Positions 8,410 through 18,196 of a DNA stretch of 64,000 nucleotides are shown one piece after another (position 1 is the first letter of the stretch; each line of letters starts with the position of its first letter). The stretch is from Rheinheimera sp. (GTDB taxonomy: Bacteria > Pseudomonadota > Gammaproteobacteria > Enterobacterales > Alteromonadaceae). The stretch covers positions 11,238-75,237 of the forward strand of contig DMYW01000058.1 of the NCBI GenBank assembly GCA_003482455.1, in the 5' to 3' direction. The position numbers and the translations under genes are program-made. The notes under the pieces were generated by a model. It searched no databases. It was not told the DNA's origin and was given only the letters and a program-made list of their open reading frames with translations.

Positions 8410-10992
8410 ATGAACACTTTATTTCGTAAAAACTTACCCGGCACTGCGCTTGATTATTTCGACGCTCGCGCCGCGGTAGAGGCCATTAAACCTGGCAGCT
8501 GGGATACCTTGCCCTACACCTCACGCGTGCACGCGGAAAACCTAGTGCGCCGCGCTGATCCGGCACAACTCAACGCCTATTTGGGGCAACTGATCGATGG
8601 CAAACAAGAGCTGGACTTTCCATGGTTCCCAGCGCGTGTAGTCTGCCACGATATCCTGGGCCAAACGGCGTTGGTTGACTTAGCCGGCCTGCGTGACGCC
8701 ATTGCTGATATGGGTGGCGACCCGGCCAAAGTGAACCCTGTGGTGCCAACGCAGCTAATTGTCGACCACTCGTTGGCCGTTGAATACGGCGGTTATGACA
8801 AAGATGCCTTTGCCAAGAACCGCGCCGTGGAAGACCGTCGCAACGACGATCGCTTCCATTTTATCAATTGGACAAAATTGGCATTTAAAAACGTCGACGT
8901 GATCCCACCTGGCAACGGCATCATGCACCAAATCAACTTGGAGCGGATGTCCCCGGTCATTCACGCCATCGACGGTGTGGCTTACCCTGATACCTTAGTT
9001 GGTACCGACTCGCACACGCCACATGTTGATGCGCTGGGTGTCATCGCCATTGGTGTCGGTGGCTTAGAAGCTGAAAACGTCATGCTTGGCCGCGCGTCCT
9101 GGATGCGTTTACCCGATATCGTGGGTGTAGAACTTACCGGCAAACTGCAACCGGGCATTATGGCGACCGACTTGGTGCTGGCACTGACCGAGTTTTTACG
9201 CAAACAAAAAGTCGTGTCCTGTTATTTAGAGTTCTTTGGCGATGGCGTTGCCGGTTTAAGCCTTGGCGATCGCGCGACGATTTCCAACATGACGCCAGAA
9301 TATGGCGCCACCGCCGCCATGTTCTCAATTGACCAGCAAACACTGGATTATTTGACTTTAACTGGCAGAAGCGCTGAGCAAGTACAGTTGGTCGAAACCT
9401 ACGCTAAAACCGCTGGTTTGTGGGCGGATTCGCTGCAACAGGTGGTGTATCCACGCGTACTGCGCTTTGATTTATCTACCGTTGTGCGCAATATCGCCGG
9501 CCCGTCGAACCCGCATAAACGCGTTGCGACTAGCGATTTGGTGGACGCAGGTATCGTCAAACCGTACCAAGAAACCGCCGGCGAGATGCCAGATGGCGCC
9601 GTGATCATCGCCGCCATTACCAGCTGCACCAACACCTCGAACCCACGTAACGTGATTGCTGCTGGTTTGCTCGCGCGTAACGCCAACAAGTTTGGCTTAA
9701 GCCGCAAGCCATGGGTGAAGACTTCACTGGCACCTGGGTCTAAAGCGGTACAACTGTATTTAGAAGACGCCAACTTATTGCCAGAGTTAGAACAGCTTGG
9801 TTTTGGTATTGTCGCCTTTGCGTGCACTACCTGTAACGGTATGTCCGGTGCGCTTGACCCTGTTATCCAGCAGGAAATTATCGACCGTGACCTGTACGCT
9901 ACCGCTGTGTTGTCGGGTAACCGCAACTTTGACGGCCGTATTCATCCGTACGCTAAACAAGCGTTTTTGGCATCGCCGGCGCTGGTTGTCGCCTACGCCA
10001 TTGCGGGTTCTGTGCGGTTTGACATTGAAAAAGACGCTCTCGGTTATCACGACGGCAAGCCGGTGACCTTAAAAGACATTTGGCCAACCGATGCTGAAAT
10101 TGACGCTGTGGTGGCCGCGGCGGTTAAGCCGGAACAATTCCGCAAAGTGTATGAACCTATGTTTGCGCTGTCGGTGGATTACGGCACCAAGGTATCGCCG
10201 CTGTACGATTGGCGCCCGATGAGTACCTACATTCGCCGTCCGCCGTATTGGGAAGGTGCGTTGGCTGGTGAGCGCACGCTCAAAGGCATGCGGCCGTTGG
10301 CGCTTTTGGGCGATAACATTACCACCGACCATTTGTCGCCATCCAACGCCATCATGCTCGATAGCGCGGCGGGTGAGTACCTGGCGAAAATGGGCGTGCC
10401 GGAAGAAGACTTCAACTCGTACGCGACGCACCGCGGCGATCACTTAACGGCGCAACGCGCAACCTTTGCCAACCCTAAACTGATCAATGAAATGGTCGTG
10501 GTTGACGGCAAGGTGAAGCAGGGCTCATTGGCGCGGGTAGAACCTGAAGGCAAGGTCACGCGCATGTGGGAAGCCATTGAGACCTACATGGAACGTAAGC
10601 AGCCGCTGATCATCGTCGCCGGTGCCGATTATGGCCAAGGCTCGAGCCGCGATTGGGCTGCCAAAGGCGTGCGCCTGGCGGGTGTTGAAGCCATTGTCGC
10701 CGAAGGCTTTGAGCGTATTCACCGCACCAATTTAATCGGCATGGGCGTATTACCGCTGGAGTTTTTGCCTGGCACCAACCGTCTGACCGTGGGGCTTGAT
10801 GGCACCGAGACCTTTGATGTGGTCGGTGTCCGCGAGCCGCGCACCACGCTGACATTGGTGGTGCACCGTCAAAACGGCGACGTAGTCGAAGTGCCGGTGC
10901 GTTGTCGTTTAGACACCGCCGAAGAAGTGTCGATTTACGACGCGGGCGGCGTGTTACAACGTTTTGCTAAAGACTTCTTAGGCCAAGCCTAA
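8410..10992 (+). CDS. acnD: Fe/S-dependent 2-methylisocitrate dehydratase AcnD
   Basis: AcnD dehydrates 2-methylcitrate to 2-methyl-cis-aconitate and works with PrpF, replacing PrpD in this pathway variant. The 860-residue aconitase-family protein carries the three [4Fe-4S] cysteines in SCTNTSNP and ACTTCNGMSG, the metal/substrate segments DSHTPHVDALG and GVGGLEAENVMLG, and a C-terminal swivel domain with GADYGQGSSRDWAAKG. Linkage to prpC upstream and prpF downstream separates it from AcnA. The ATG follows a short inverted repeat (CTAGT/ACTAG, 8394-8406) with only a weak GGA ribosome-binding site. Confidence 0.95.
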   Translation: MNTLFRKNLPGTALDYFDARAAVEAIKPGSWDTLPYTSRVHAENLVRRADPAQLNAYLGQLIDGKQELDFPWFPARVVCHDILGQTALVDLAGLRDAIADMGGDPAKVNPVVPTQLIVDHSLAVEYGGYDKDAFAKNRAVEDRRNDDRFHFINWTKLAFKNVDVIPPGNGIMHQINLERMSPVIHAIDGVAYPDTLVGTDSHTPHVDALGVIAIGVGGLEAENVMLGRASWMRLPDIVGVELTGKLQPGIMATDLVLALTEFLRKQKVVSCYLEFFGDGVAGLSLGDRATISNMTPEYGATAAMFSIDQQTLDYLTLTGRSAEQVQLVETYAKTAGLWADSLQQVVYPRVLRFDLSTVVRNIAGPSNPHKRVATSDLVDAGIVKPYQETAGEMPDGAVIIAAITSCTNTSNPRNVIAAGLLARNANKFGLSRKPWVKTSLAPGSKAVQLYLEDANLLPELEQLGFGIVAFACTTCNGMSGALDPVIQQEIIDRDLYATAVLSGNRNFDGRIHPYAKQAFLASPALVVAYAIAGSVRFDIEKDALGYHDGKPVTLKDIWPTDAEIDAVVAAAVKPEQFRKVYEPMFALSVDYGTKVSPLYDWRPMSTYIRRPPYWEGALAGERTLKGMRPLALLGDNITTDHLSPSNAIMLDSAAGEYLAKMGVPEEDFNSYATHRGDHLTAQRATFANPKLINEMVVVDGKVKQGSLARVEPEGKVTRMWEAIETYMERKQPLIIVAGADYGQGSSRDWAAKGVRLAGVEAIVAEGFERIHRTNLIGMGVLPLEFLPGTNRLTVGLDGTETFDVVGVREPRTTLTLVVHRQNGDVVEVPVRCRLDTAEEVSIYDAGGVLQRFAKDFLGQA

Positions 10993-10998
10993 CGGCTG

Positions 10999-11026
10999 AA
11001 AACGGGCGCTTGCGCCCGTTTTTTTT
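10999..11026 (+). terminator. Intrinsic terminator after acnD
   Basis: AAAACGGGCGC and GCGCCCGTTTT pair perfectly around a two-base gap and are followed by more Ts. It separates acnD from prpF by about 120 bp of untranslated sequence. Confidence 0.88.
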
Positions 11027-11145
11027 ATTCGCACCGACCTGTGTAACCAAGCGACAGAGGCGATTTTGTCTCGCTATGGGCGCTGCCGAATGCCAATACG
11101 AGGCATTTGCTGACAAAGGTCGGCGATGTTTTGCAAGGAAAATAT

Positions 11146-12339
11146 ATGAGCTACAAACCACAACTAAAGATCCCAGCAACTTATATGCGCGGCGGTACCA
11201 GCAAAGGGGTGTTTTTTGTCCAAGGCGATTTGCCCAAAGCTGCGCAACAGCCGGGCGCTGCGCGTGATGCGGTATTGCTGCGCGTCATTGGTTCTCCCGA
11301 TCCATACGGCAAACAAATTGACGGCATGGGCGGGGCTACGTCATCGACCAGCAAAACCGTGATTTTAAGTAAATCCAGCAAAGCCGACCACGACGTCGAT
11401 TACCTGTTTGGCCAAGTGTCGATTGACAAAGCCTTTGTCGACTGGAGTGGTAACTGCGGCAATTTATCGGCAGCGGTGGGTGCCTTTGCCATCAGTTCTG
11501 GATTAGTCGATAGCAGCCGCGTGCCAAAAGACGGCGTCGCCGTGGTGCGGATTTGGCAAGCCAACATCAGCAAAACCATCATCGCGCACATCCCGATGGT
11601 GGATGGCCAAGTGCAAGAAAGCGGTGAGTTTGAACTCGACGGCGTGACGTTCCCGGCGGCAGAAGTGCAGCTGGAGTTTATGGACCCGTCAGGTGATGAT
11701 GGCGATGACGGCGGCTCCATGTTCCCAACCGGCAACGTGGTGGATACGTTAACTGTACCCGGCGTTGGCAGTTTCCCTGCGACTTTTATTAATGCTGGTA
11801 TTCCGACGATTTTTGTCAATGCCACAGATATTGGCTATCAAGGCACGGAACTGCAAGAAGATATCAATAGCGATGCTGCTGCGTTGGCACGTTTTGAAAC
11901 GATTCGGGCCTATGGCGCCTTGCAGATGGGCTTGATTAAAGACTTAGCAGAAGCGCAAACGCGCCAACACACGCCAAAAATTGCCTTTGTGTCAGCGCCA
12001 AAAACGTACACCGCGTCTAGCGGCAAAGTAGTTGCGGCCGACAGCGTTGATTTGCTGGTGCGCGCATTATCGATGGGCAAATTACACCATGCGATGATGG
12101 GCACCTGCGCCGTCGCCATTGGTACAGCTGCGGCCGTACCGGGCACGCTGGTCAATTTAGCCGCCGGTGGTGGCGATCGCGAAGCGGTGCGCTTTGGTCA
12201 TCCATCAGGCACCTTACGCGTTGGCGCCAAGGCACAACAAGTCGATGGCCAGTGGCAAGTGACAAAGGCCATCATGAGCCGCAGCGCGCGAGTGCTGATG
12301 GAAGGGTTTGTGCGAATTCCGGCCGAAACTTTGCCTTAA
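11146..12339 (+). CDS. prpF: 2-methylaconitate cis-trans isomerase
   Basis: PrpF isomerises the 2-methylaconitate made by AcnD so that ordinary aconitase can hydrate it, completing the AcnD/PrpF branch of the cycle. The 397-residue protein has the diaminopimelate-epimerase-like fold of the family, with the N-terminal MRGGTSKGVFF motif, DGMGGATSSTSKT, and GNCGNLSAAVG near residue 103. I chose the ATG at 11146, which has AAGGA eight bases upstream, because homologues start a few residues before the IPATYMRGG segment; 11107 would give an odd extension. An intrinsic terminator follows. Confidence 0.94.
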   Translation: MSYKPQLKIPATYMRGGTSKGVFFVQGDLPKAAQQPGAARDAVLLRVIGSPDPYGKQIDGMGGATSSTSKTVILSKSSKADHDVDYLFGQVSIDKAFVDWSGNCGNLSAAVGAFAISSGLVDSSRVPKDGVAVVRIWQANISKTIIAHIPMVDGQVQESGEFELDGVTFPAAEVQLEFMDPSGDDGDDGGSMFPTGNVVDTLTVPGVGSFPATFINAGIPTIFVNATDIGYQGTELQEDINSDAAALARFETIRAYGALQMGLIKDLAEAQTRQHTPKIAFVSAPKTYTASSGKVVAADSVDLLVRALSMGKLHHAMMGTCAVAIGTAAAVPGTLVNLAAGGGDREAVRFGHPSGTLRVGAKAQQVDGQWQVTKAIMSRSARVLMEGFVRIPAETLP

Positions 12340-12394
12340 TCGAAGCTCATCCTTGGCACCGAGAGCGGCCAACGCACTGGATGCTTGAAAGGTC

Positions 12395-12416
12395 AAAGCC
12401 ACCGCGCGGTGGCTTT
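12395..12416 (+). terminator. Intrinsic terminator after prpF
   Basis: AAAGCCACCGC is followed directly by GCGGTGGCTTT and a short T run, giving a GC-rich stem with a CGCG loop. It closes the 2-methylcitrate locus. Confidence 0.75.
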
Positions 12417-12493
12417 TCTGCTGCAGGATTGACCAATCAGCGCTGGTTTCTGCCGCTAATTGTCGACTTGCCAGCGAGTTCCTGCGGTACGCA

Positions 12494-12522
12494 TTGCAAA
12501 TTCGGGGAAACCTGATTAGATT
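12494..12522 (+). promoter_or_regulatory. Putative promoter for the small secreted protein gene
   Basis: TTGCAA (12494-12499), a 17-base spacer and TAGATT (12517-12522) make a reasonable sigma-70 promoter about 35 bp before the ATG at 12558. A half-palindrome like the prp operator (ATTGTCGACTT, 12459-12469) lies just upstream. Confidence 0.45.
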
Positions 12523-12557
12523 GAAAAGGGTATTAACATCACAGGCGGGATGCACCG

Positions 12558-12956
12558 ATGAAAAAATGGTTTGCTGCGATGCTCTTCAGTGCTGCGATTC
12601 CAGCACATGCGGTTGATCAGGACTACAAGCTCCTGACGGTTGCGAGTTACTTGAACTTTTATCTGTTAAACCTTAATGCTTGTGAAGACTTTCACAGCTC
12701 TTTACGGCGTGATGCGTATGAGGCTGAAGGGATGTTATACCCTTGGCTAGATAAACTGGACGCAAAAACCAAAGGTAGTATCGATGCCGGCATTTTGGAA
12801 AACGAGCTGAAAAAGCGTCGAGAAAAGGTCAGCAATATGATCAAAGAAGGTGGCCTGAAAAAAGAGGGTGGCCTGACTGAAGAACAGTGCCGGTTTATCA
12901 TTGATATTGTGAAGAAAAACGAACTCGACAAAACCATGCTCAAAGCCTTGGAATAA
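12558..12956 (+). CDS. Hypothetical secreted protein, 132 residues
   Basis: I do not recognise this family. The N-terminus is a clear Sec signal peptide (MKKWFAAMLFSAAIPAHA, cleavage probably after AHA), so the mature protein of about 114 residues is expected in the periplasm. The mature part has a LNACEDFHSSLRRDAYEAEGMLYPWLDKL segment that looks helical, then a Lys/Glu-rich helix region with a short internal repeat (GGLKKEGGLTEEQC). Two cysteines could form a disulphide. It has its own promoter and sits between prpF and an acetyltransferase with no operon link to either. The ribosome-binding site is weak. Confidence 0.7.
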   Translation: MKKWFAAMLFSAAIPAHAVDQDYKLLTVASYLNFYLLNLNACEDFHSSLRRDAYEAEGMLYPWLDKLDAKTKGSIDAGILENELKKRREKVSNMIKEGGLKKEGGLTEEQCRFIIDIVKKNELDKTMLKALE

Positions 12957-12986
12957 TCGATTGTTGACCTCTGTTTGTAGTGCTTT

Positions 12987-13490
12987 ATGTTTGTAATTCG
13001 CCAAATGCAACAAAACGATCTTGCAGCCGTGATTCGGCTGCAAGATTCCTGTTACCACGATGATTTGTTTGAAGCGCCCGAAGTTGTACAACAGCGCTTT
13101 ATGCGTCACCCACAAAGTTGTTGGGTCGCGGTATATAAAGACAAATTGTGGGGTTACCTGTTTACCTATCCATCCAAAGTCGGCAAGGTTAATCCGCTAG
13201 GGGCGGAGTTTCCGCAGTATGCCAGTGCCGATTGCTTGTATTTACATGATGTTGCAGTCAGTCGAGATGCGCGTGGTCAAGGGGTTGCTTCGGCGTTAGT
13301 GCATCAAGCGGCTTTGCATGCTAAAGAGCTTGGCTTGCCTCAATTAGCGTTAGTTGCGGTTCAAAACTCCTTAGAATTCTGGCAACAACAAGGCTTTCAG
13401 CAGTATTCTCCAATAACGCCTGATATTGAACACGCTTTGGCTACCTATTTGGGGTCAACAGCACACTATTTGGTCAGCAAACTGCAATAA
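12987..13490 (+). CDS. GNAT-family N-acetyltransferase
   Basis: The 167-residue protein has the GNAT fold: motif C/D strands at the N-terminus (FVIRQMQQNDLAAVIRLQ), the acetyl-CoA pyrophosphate loop V-X-R-X-A-R-G-Q-G-V-A near residue 95, and the C-terminal region LEFWQQQGFQQYSP. It transfers an acetyl group from acetyl-CoA to an unknown small-molecule or protein amine. The substrate cannot be read from the sequence. It lies 30 bp after the preceding secreted-protein gene and could share its transcript. A further 265 bp without genes separates it from the efflux genes downstream. Confidence 0.85.
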   Translation: MFVIRQMQQNDLAAVIRLQDSCYHDDLFEAPEVVQQRFMRHPQSCWVAVYKDKLWGYLFTYPSKVGKVNPLGAEFPQYASADCLYLHDVAVSRDARGQGVASALVHQAALHAKELGLPQLALVAVQNSLEFWQQQGFQQYSPITPDIEHALATYLGSTAHYLVSKLQ

Positions 13491-13755
13491 CGTTTGCTTA
13501 CAAATTGCTGCACGCTACGGTTCCACCTAATTCCGACTATTTTCGGTAATTTAAGTCGAATGTTTACATCAGAGTTACGTATTAATCACGTTTGGTTTTT
13601 ATGTGTGGTGGAAGTTTGATGTTCTGCAACAGATCCGATATTTCGAACAGAATTAATTAGTTAGATTGACATAACTTGTTACGGTTTGTCGGTTTGCATT
13701 AAAAACCATTTCGTTAGACTACACTCAGCCATTCTATTTTTACGGAATTATCGAC

Positions 13756-14901
13756 ATGCAAAGTCTGAAGAAAACCTGGGTATTCACCGCTGTAGCCTTG
13801 GCGCTGTCACTATCAGCATGCCGTGAGCAGAAATCGCAACAAGATGAAGAAGCTGCAGTCAGCAGCCTGACACTGGTGCAAGAAGATTTGATGACAGTCA
13901 AACATGCAGAATTGTCGCAGGGGCCGATGATTTCAGGTTCGCTGCAACCAGTCATCAAAGCAGAGTTAAATGCTGAAGTTTCTGGCATTGTGACCAAAGT
14001 ATTGAAAGACAACGGCGATATTGTTAAAGCAGGTGATGTGTTAGTCGAACTTGATAAAACCACCTATCGCGACAAAGTGTTGTCGGCACAAGAAGCCGAG
14101 CGTTCAGCGATTGTGACTTCGGATCAAGCGGCCAAGCAGCTAAAACGGATGCAGTCGTTGCACAAGCAAAATTTAGTAACAGCCGAAGTACTTGAATCCG
14201 CTGAAATTAAAGCCAATCAAGCGCAATCGGATTTAGCATCAGCCCGTGCACGCTTAGTAGAAGCGAAGCAGCAGTTACAACGCACCGAAGTTAAAGCGCC
14301 GTTTAGTGGCGTTGTTGCCGCACGCAAAACGTCTTCTGGCGATACAGCGCAAATTGGTAAAGCCTTGATGGTCGTGATCGACCCTGCAAGTATGCGTTTT
14401 GAAGGCTACATCGCCGCCGACCAAGTCGGACAAATAAAAACCGGTCAACAGGTGAGTTTCAAAGTCAATGGTTATCCTGGACAACAATTTACGGGTGTAA
14501 TTGAACGCATCAACCCGCAAGCCAACGAAATTACCCGTCAAGTGCAAGTGTTTGTGAAAATTGATAAACAAGAGAATTTTGTTGCTGGTCTCTATGCCGA
14601 AGGTTACATCTCAGTCGCGCAACAACAAGCGGTTATGTTACCTGAAACGGCGATCGTGCGCGAAGGCGACAACACCTTTACTTGGAAGCTGGATAACGGT
14701 GTGTTGCACAAGACTCGCGTGACGCTTGGCATGCAAGACCCACGCTTTGGTACATACCAAGTGACGTCGGGCATTGATGTCGGTGAGCAAGTATTGCATC
14801 ACCCTAAAGGGGCTATCCGTGAAGGGATTGCCGTGACATTGCAAGGTAGCGGCGCAGGTCAAGCGGTTGCCGAAACCAAACCAAACGGAACAGGTAACTA
14901 A
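13756..14901 (+). CDS. RND efflux periplasmic adaptor lipoprotein
   Basis: This 381-residue protein is the membrane-fusion component that links an RND pump to an outer-membrane channel. The N-terminus is a lipoprotein signal with LSLSAC giving Cys22 as the lipidation site. It then shows the lipoyl half-motifs (VSGIVTKVLKDNGDIVKAGDVLVELD and, after the hairpin, APFSGVVAARKTSSGDTAQIG), a helical hairpin with AERSAIVTSDQAAKQLKRMQSL, and beta-barrel strands ending near residue 360. The pump gene starts 2 bp after the stop. No outer-membrane factor or regulator gene is adjacent, so the channel is probably shared. Confidence 0.93.
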   Translation: MQSLKKTWVFTAVALALSLSACREQKSQQDEEAAVSSLTLVQEDLMTVKHAELSQGPMISGSLQPVIKAELNAEVSGIVTKVLKDNGDIVKAGDVLVELDKTTYRDKVLSAQEAERSAIVTSDQAAKQLKRMQSLHKQNLVTAEVLESAEIKANQAQSDLASARARLVEAKQQLQRTEVKAPFSGVVAARKTSSGDTAQIGKALMVVIDPASMRFEGYIAADQVGQIKTGQQVSFKVNGYPGQQFTGVIERINPQANEITRQVQVFVKIDKQENFVAGLYAEGYISVAQQQAVMLPETAIVREGDNTFTWKLDNGVLHKTRVTLGMQDPRFGTYQVTSGIDVGEQVLHHPKGAIREGIAVTLQGSGAGQAVAETKPNGTGN

Positions 14902-14903
14902 CG

Positions 14904-17900
14904 ATGATCCTGTCAGATTTCAGTATCAAACGACCACTGGTCGTCATAGCACTAACCATAGCGCTGATGATTTTTGGCGCTTTCGCGTTAAAACAGTTAA
15001 AGACCAACCAATTCCCTGACGTGCAACCACCGATTTTAGTGGTTAATGTGCCGTATCCGGGGGCATCACCTGAGACAGTCGAACGAGAGATCCTCAATCG
15101 CCTTGAAGATTCAATGTCGACGATCCAAGGTATCACCGAGATCCGTTCTTATGCGCGGGAATCTAGCGCGACCTTGGTGGTGTTTTTCGAATTTAACAAG
15201 GACCTGACCGCGGCTGCTCAGGAACTACGTGACTCCATCTCGACGGTACGCGACAAACTACCGACCGAGATGAAAGAGCCATTTATTAACCGCATTGATC
15301 CCAATGCGCAGCCGGTCATGTCCATCGCCTTGTCATCTGACAAGTTAACGCCATTGGAATTGTCGCGCTTGGCGGACATTGACATTGGTCGTGAGTTACG
15401 CGCGATTAATGGTGTGGCGCTGGTGTCACTTAACGGTGAGTTGCAGCGTGAAATGACGGTGTTTTTAAACAGCAACGCCATGCGTGAAGCGAAAGTGTCA
15501 GCGCAGGATGTGGTTAATGCACTACGCGCGCAGAACCTGGCGTCCCCAGTAGGGCGCGTGATTAATGGTATGGAAGAGCAAAGCATCCGCTTGCAAGGCC
15601 GTTTAAAAGACGTCGGTGAGTTCGAGCGCATGGTCGTGAAACAAAATGGCGACCAAGCCATTCGTTTAGGCCAAGTCGCCAGTATTGTTGATGGCGGAGC
15701 TGAGCAACGTGTGTTGTCATTTTTTGATGGCAAACCGTCACTGGGTATCGACATTACCAAAACTCGTGATTCTTCCACCATTAGTGTCACCGATGACATT
15801 AAAGCGAAGTTAGATGAACTTCGCCCCACGCTGCCGGAAGGGGTGGAGATGGTGATTGTGTCGGATCAAGGCGAAGATGTACGGGTCAGTATGAACAACG
15901 TCACCGAAGCCTTGGGTTTAGGGGCATTGCTGACCATCGTTGTGGTGTTTGTGTTCTTAAACTCGTGGCGTTCGACGCTCATCACCTCGCTGGCATTACC
16001 CACGTCTGTGCTGGCTTCGTTTATCGCTGTGTGGGCTTGTGGTTTTACGTTGAACTTTATGTCTTTGCTTGGCTTGTCGCTGGCGATCGGCGTGCTGATT
16101 GACGACGCTATCGTGGTACGCGAAAACATCGTACGCCACATGGAAATGGGCAAAGACAGTATGACGGCAGCGCTGGAAGGCACCAAAGAAATTGGTATGG
16201 CGGTTATCGCAACAACCTTGTCGATTGTCTGTGTGTTTGTGCCAATTGCGTTTCTAGATGGCGTTACTGGTCAATGGTTTAAGCCTTTTGGTTTGACCGT
16301 GGCTTGTTCGGTGTTGGTGTCGTTGTTTATCTCGTTCACCATCGACCCCATGATGTCGGCGTACTGGCATGACCCTGACCATGATAAAAACCTCAAGCGT
16401 CGTGGCTTAGGTGCGGTATTCCAACGCTTTAATATTTGGTTCGATCATCAAGCTGAGCGCTACAGCCGCCTGATTTCTTGGGCACTTAAACATCGTAAAT
16501 CCATGTGGCTTATCGCCTTTGCGGCCTTTGCAGGTGCGATCGTGTTACAGGGCAAATTCGGTGGCACAGGTTTTATGCCTGAGACAGATAACTCGATGGT
16601 GCAAGTGAACATTCGCGCGCCGTCAGAAGCCTCTATTCAGTACACTCGGGTGAAAACAGCGCAAGTTGAAGCCATCGCCAAAACTTTGCCTGAGTTTAAG
16701 TACGTACAAACAACTGTGGGTACACAAGGCAACGTTACACGCGCCCGGGTCTTTGTAAAACTGCAGGATGAAAAATTCCGCCAACGCAGCTCCAAAGAAG
16801 TAGCGGAAGAACTGCGCAGCAAAGTGAAACAACTAGTCGGCGCTGAGTTTACCGTATTGTCCGAGTTTGGTGACGGAACCGGTGGCGACGGTAAACCACT
16901 GCAGATCCAGTTCCGCGGCCCTGATACCCGAGTGCTGGAAGGCATAGTGCTGAACTATATGGAACAGCTGAAAAAGGTGCCAGGAGCGGTGGATATTGGT
17001 TTGTCGACCCAAGATCCAAAGCCTGAATTACAGGTGGATATCAATCGTGGTCTTGCCGCAAGCTTGGGTCTGAGCATGAGCGATGTGTCCAGCGGCTTAC
17101 GTTTGGCCTTTGCCGGCGCCGAGATCGGTGACTGGGTAGACCCAACGGGCGAGACGCGTAACGTGTTCGTGCGGATCCGACCGGAAGAGCGCGCTTCCGT
17201 AACTGACTTGGAGCAACTGCCGCTGCTGTCGAGCAAAACAGGTGCTATGGTGCCTCTGCAGCAAATCGGTACAGTGACGCTTGGCAAAGGACCGGCAGTG
17301 ATTGAACACTTAGATCGGGAGTCGATGATGGCAGTCTCTGCCAACATTCAAGGCCGCTCGTTTGGTGAAGTGCTGGCAGATGCGATGAAGCTGGCCAAGT
17401 CGATTGAATTTCCAGCCGGATATGACTTAGTGGTTGGTGGTCAGGGCAAACAGCAACAAGAACTGTTTGGCAAAATTATCAGCGCCTTGTTCTTTGCGGC
17501 TATGTTGATGTACCTCATCTTAGTTGTGCAGTTCCATAGCTTCTCCGCACCTGTCGCCATTATGCTGTCGTTACCCTTGTCACTGATTGGTGTGGTACTG
17601 GGCCTACTTGCTGCAGGCTCGTCACTGAACTTGATGAGTTTAATCGGGATCGTGATGTTGATGGGTATTGTGGCGAAAAACGCGATACTGCTAATCGACT
17701 GCGCTCGTAAAAAGCAATTTGAGCAAGGCATGTATCTGGAAGATGCGTTGGTTGCGGCAGGTCGTGAGCGCTTACGGCCTATTCTGATGACAACCTTTGC
17801 TTTAGTCGCCGGTATGATGCCAGTGGCGATTGGGGTTGGCGAAGGCGCGGATTTCTATCGACCTCTGGGCATTTCGGTGATCGGTGGCACGATTGCGGCG

Positions 17901-18029
17901 ACTTTCTTGACGCTGTTGGTAGTGCCGACCTTCTACGATAGTTTCTTCCGCCTCAGCGCGAAGATTAAAAATGCAGTGCGCCGCAGTCGAGGTGTCGCGA
18001 TGCCTCCTGAGCACATTCCAAGTCATTAA
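14904..18029 (+). CDS. RND efflux pump inner-membrane transporter (HAE1 type)
   Basis: The 1041-residue protein is a proton-driven AcrB/MexF-like transporter that exports hydrophobic compounds. It opens with the usual SDFSIKRPLVVIALTIALM first membrane helix, has a large periplasmic loop, then a block of membrane helices containing GVLIDDAIVVREN, whose paired Asp residues form the proton relay. The second half repeats this topology. Length is typical of the family. It is coupled to the adaptor gene 2 bp upstream and ends at a strong terminator. Drug substrates cannot be predicted from sequence alone. Confidence 0.95.
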   Translation: MILSDFSIKRPLVVIALTIALMIFGAFALKQLKTNQFPDVQPPILVVNVPYPGASPETVEREILNRLEDSMSTIQGITEIRSYARESSATLVVFFEFNKDLTAAAQELRDSISTVRDKLPTEMKEPFINRIDPNAQPVMSIALSSDKLTPLELSRLADIDIGRELRAINGVALVSLNGELQREMTVFLNSNAMREAKVSAQDVVNALRAQNLASPVGRVINGMEEQSIRLQGRLKDVGEFERMVVKQNGDQAIRLGQVASIVDGGAEQRVLSFFDGKPSLGIDITKTRDSSTISVTDDIKAKLDELRPTLPEGVEMVIVSDQGEDVRVSMNNVTEALGLGALLTIVVVFVFLNSWRSTLITSLALPTSVLASFIAVWACGFTLNFMSLLGLSLAIGVLIDDAIVVRENIVRHMEMGKDSMTAALEGTKEIGMAVIATTLSIVCVFVPIAFLDGVTGQWFKPFGLTVACSVLVSLFISFTIDPMMSAYWHDPDHDKNLKRRGLGAVFQRFNIWFDHQAERYSRLISWALKHRKSMWLIAFAAFAGAIVLQGKFGGTGFMPETDNSMVQVNIRAPSEASIQYTRVKTAQVEAIAKTLPEFKYVQTTVGTQGNVTRARVFVKLQDEKFRQRSSKEVAEELRSKVKQLVGAEFTVLSEFGDGTGGDGKPLQIQFRGPDTRVLEGIVLNYMEQLKKVPGAVDIGLSTQDPKPELQVDINRGLAASLGLSMSDVSSGLRLAFAGAEIGDWVDPTGETRNVFVRIRPEERASVTDLEQLPLLSSKTGAMVPLQQIGTVTLGKGPAVIEHLDRESMMAVSANIQGRSFGEVLADAMKLAKSIEFPAGYDLVVGGQGKQQQELFGKIISALFFAAMLMYLILVVQFHSFSAPVAIMLSLPLSLIGVVLGLLAAGSSLNLMSLIGIVMLMGIVAKNAILLIDCARKKQFEQGMYLEDALVAAGRERLRPILMTTFALVAGMMPVAIGVGEGADFYRPLGISVIGGTIAATFLTLLVVPTFYDSFFRLSAKIKNAVRRSRGVAMPPEHIPSH

Positions 18030-18035
18030 TCGCAG

Positions 18036-18067
18036 CAAAAAGCCAGTCGATTGACTGGCTTTTTTTA
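18036..18067 (+). terminator. Intrinsic terminator after the first RND operon
   Basis: AAAAAGCCAGTC and GACTGGCTTTTT form a perfect stem around a short loop and end in a run of Ts. Confidence 0.88.
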
Positions 18068-18196
18068 TACCTTGTGTTTTGACCTAACTCGGCTGTGTTG
18101 TTGTGGCACGGCGTCTTCGCCAGCATCGACGCGCAAATAGCTAAGCTCGAACACAGATAGCCTGCGGCCTAAGTACTGTCTCCATGTCATAATAAG

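Noticed and set aside
9399..9926. A 175-residue minus-strand frame inside acnD
   Set aside because: It is antisense to a well-conserved part of acnD and its composition is the mirror of that gene's codon use.
12252..12555. Overlapping frames on both strands across the prpF end and terminator
   Set aside because: They cross the prpF stop and the intrinsic terminator and have no ribosome-binding site.
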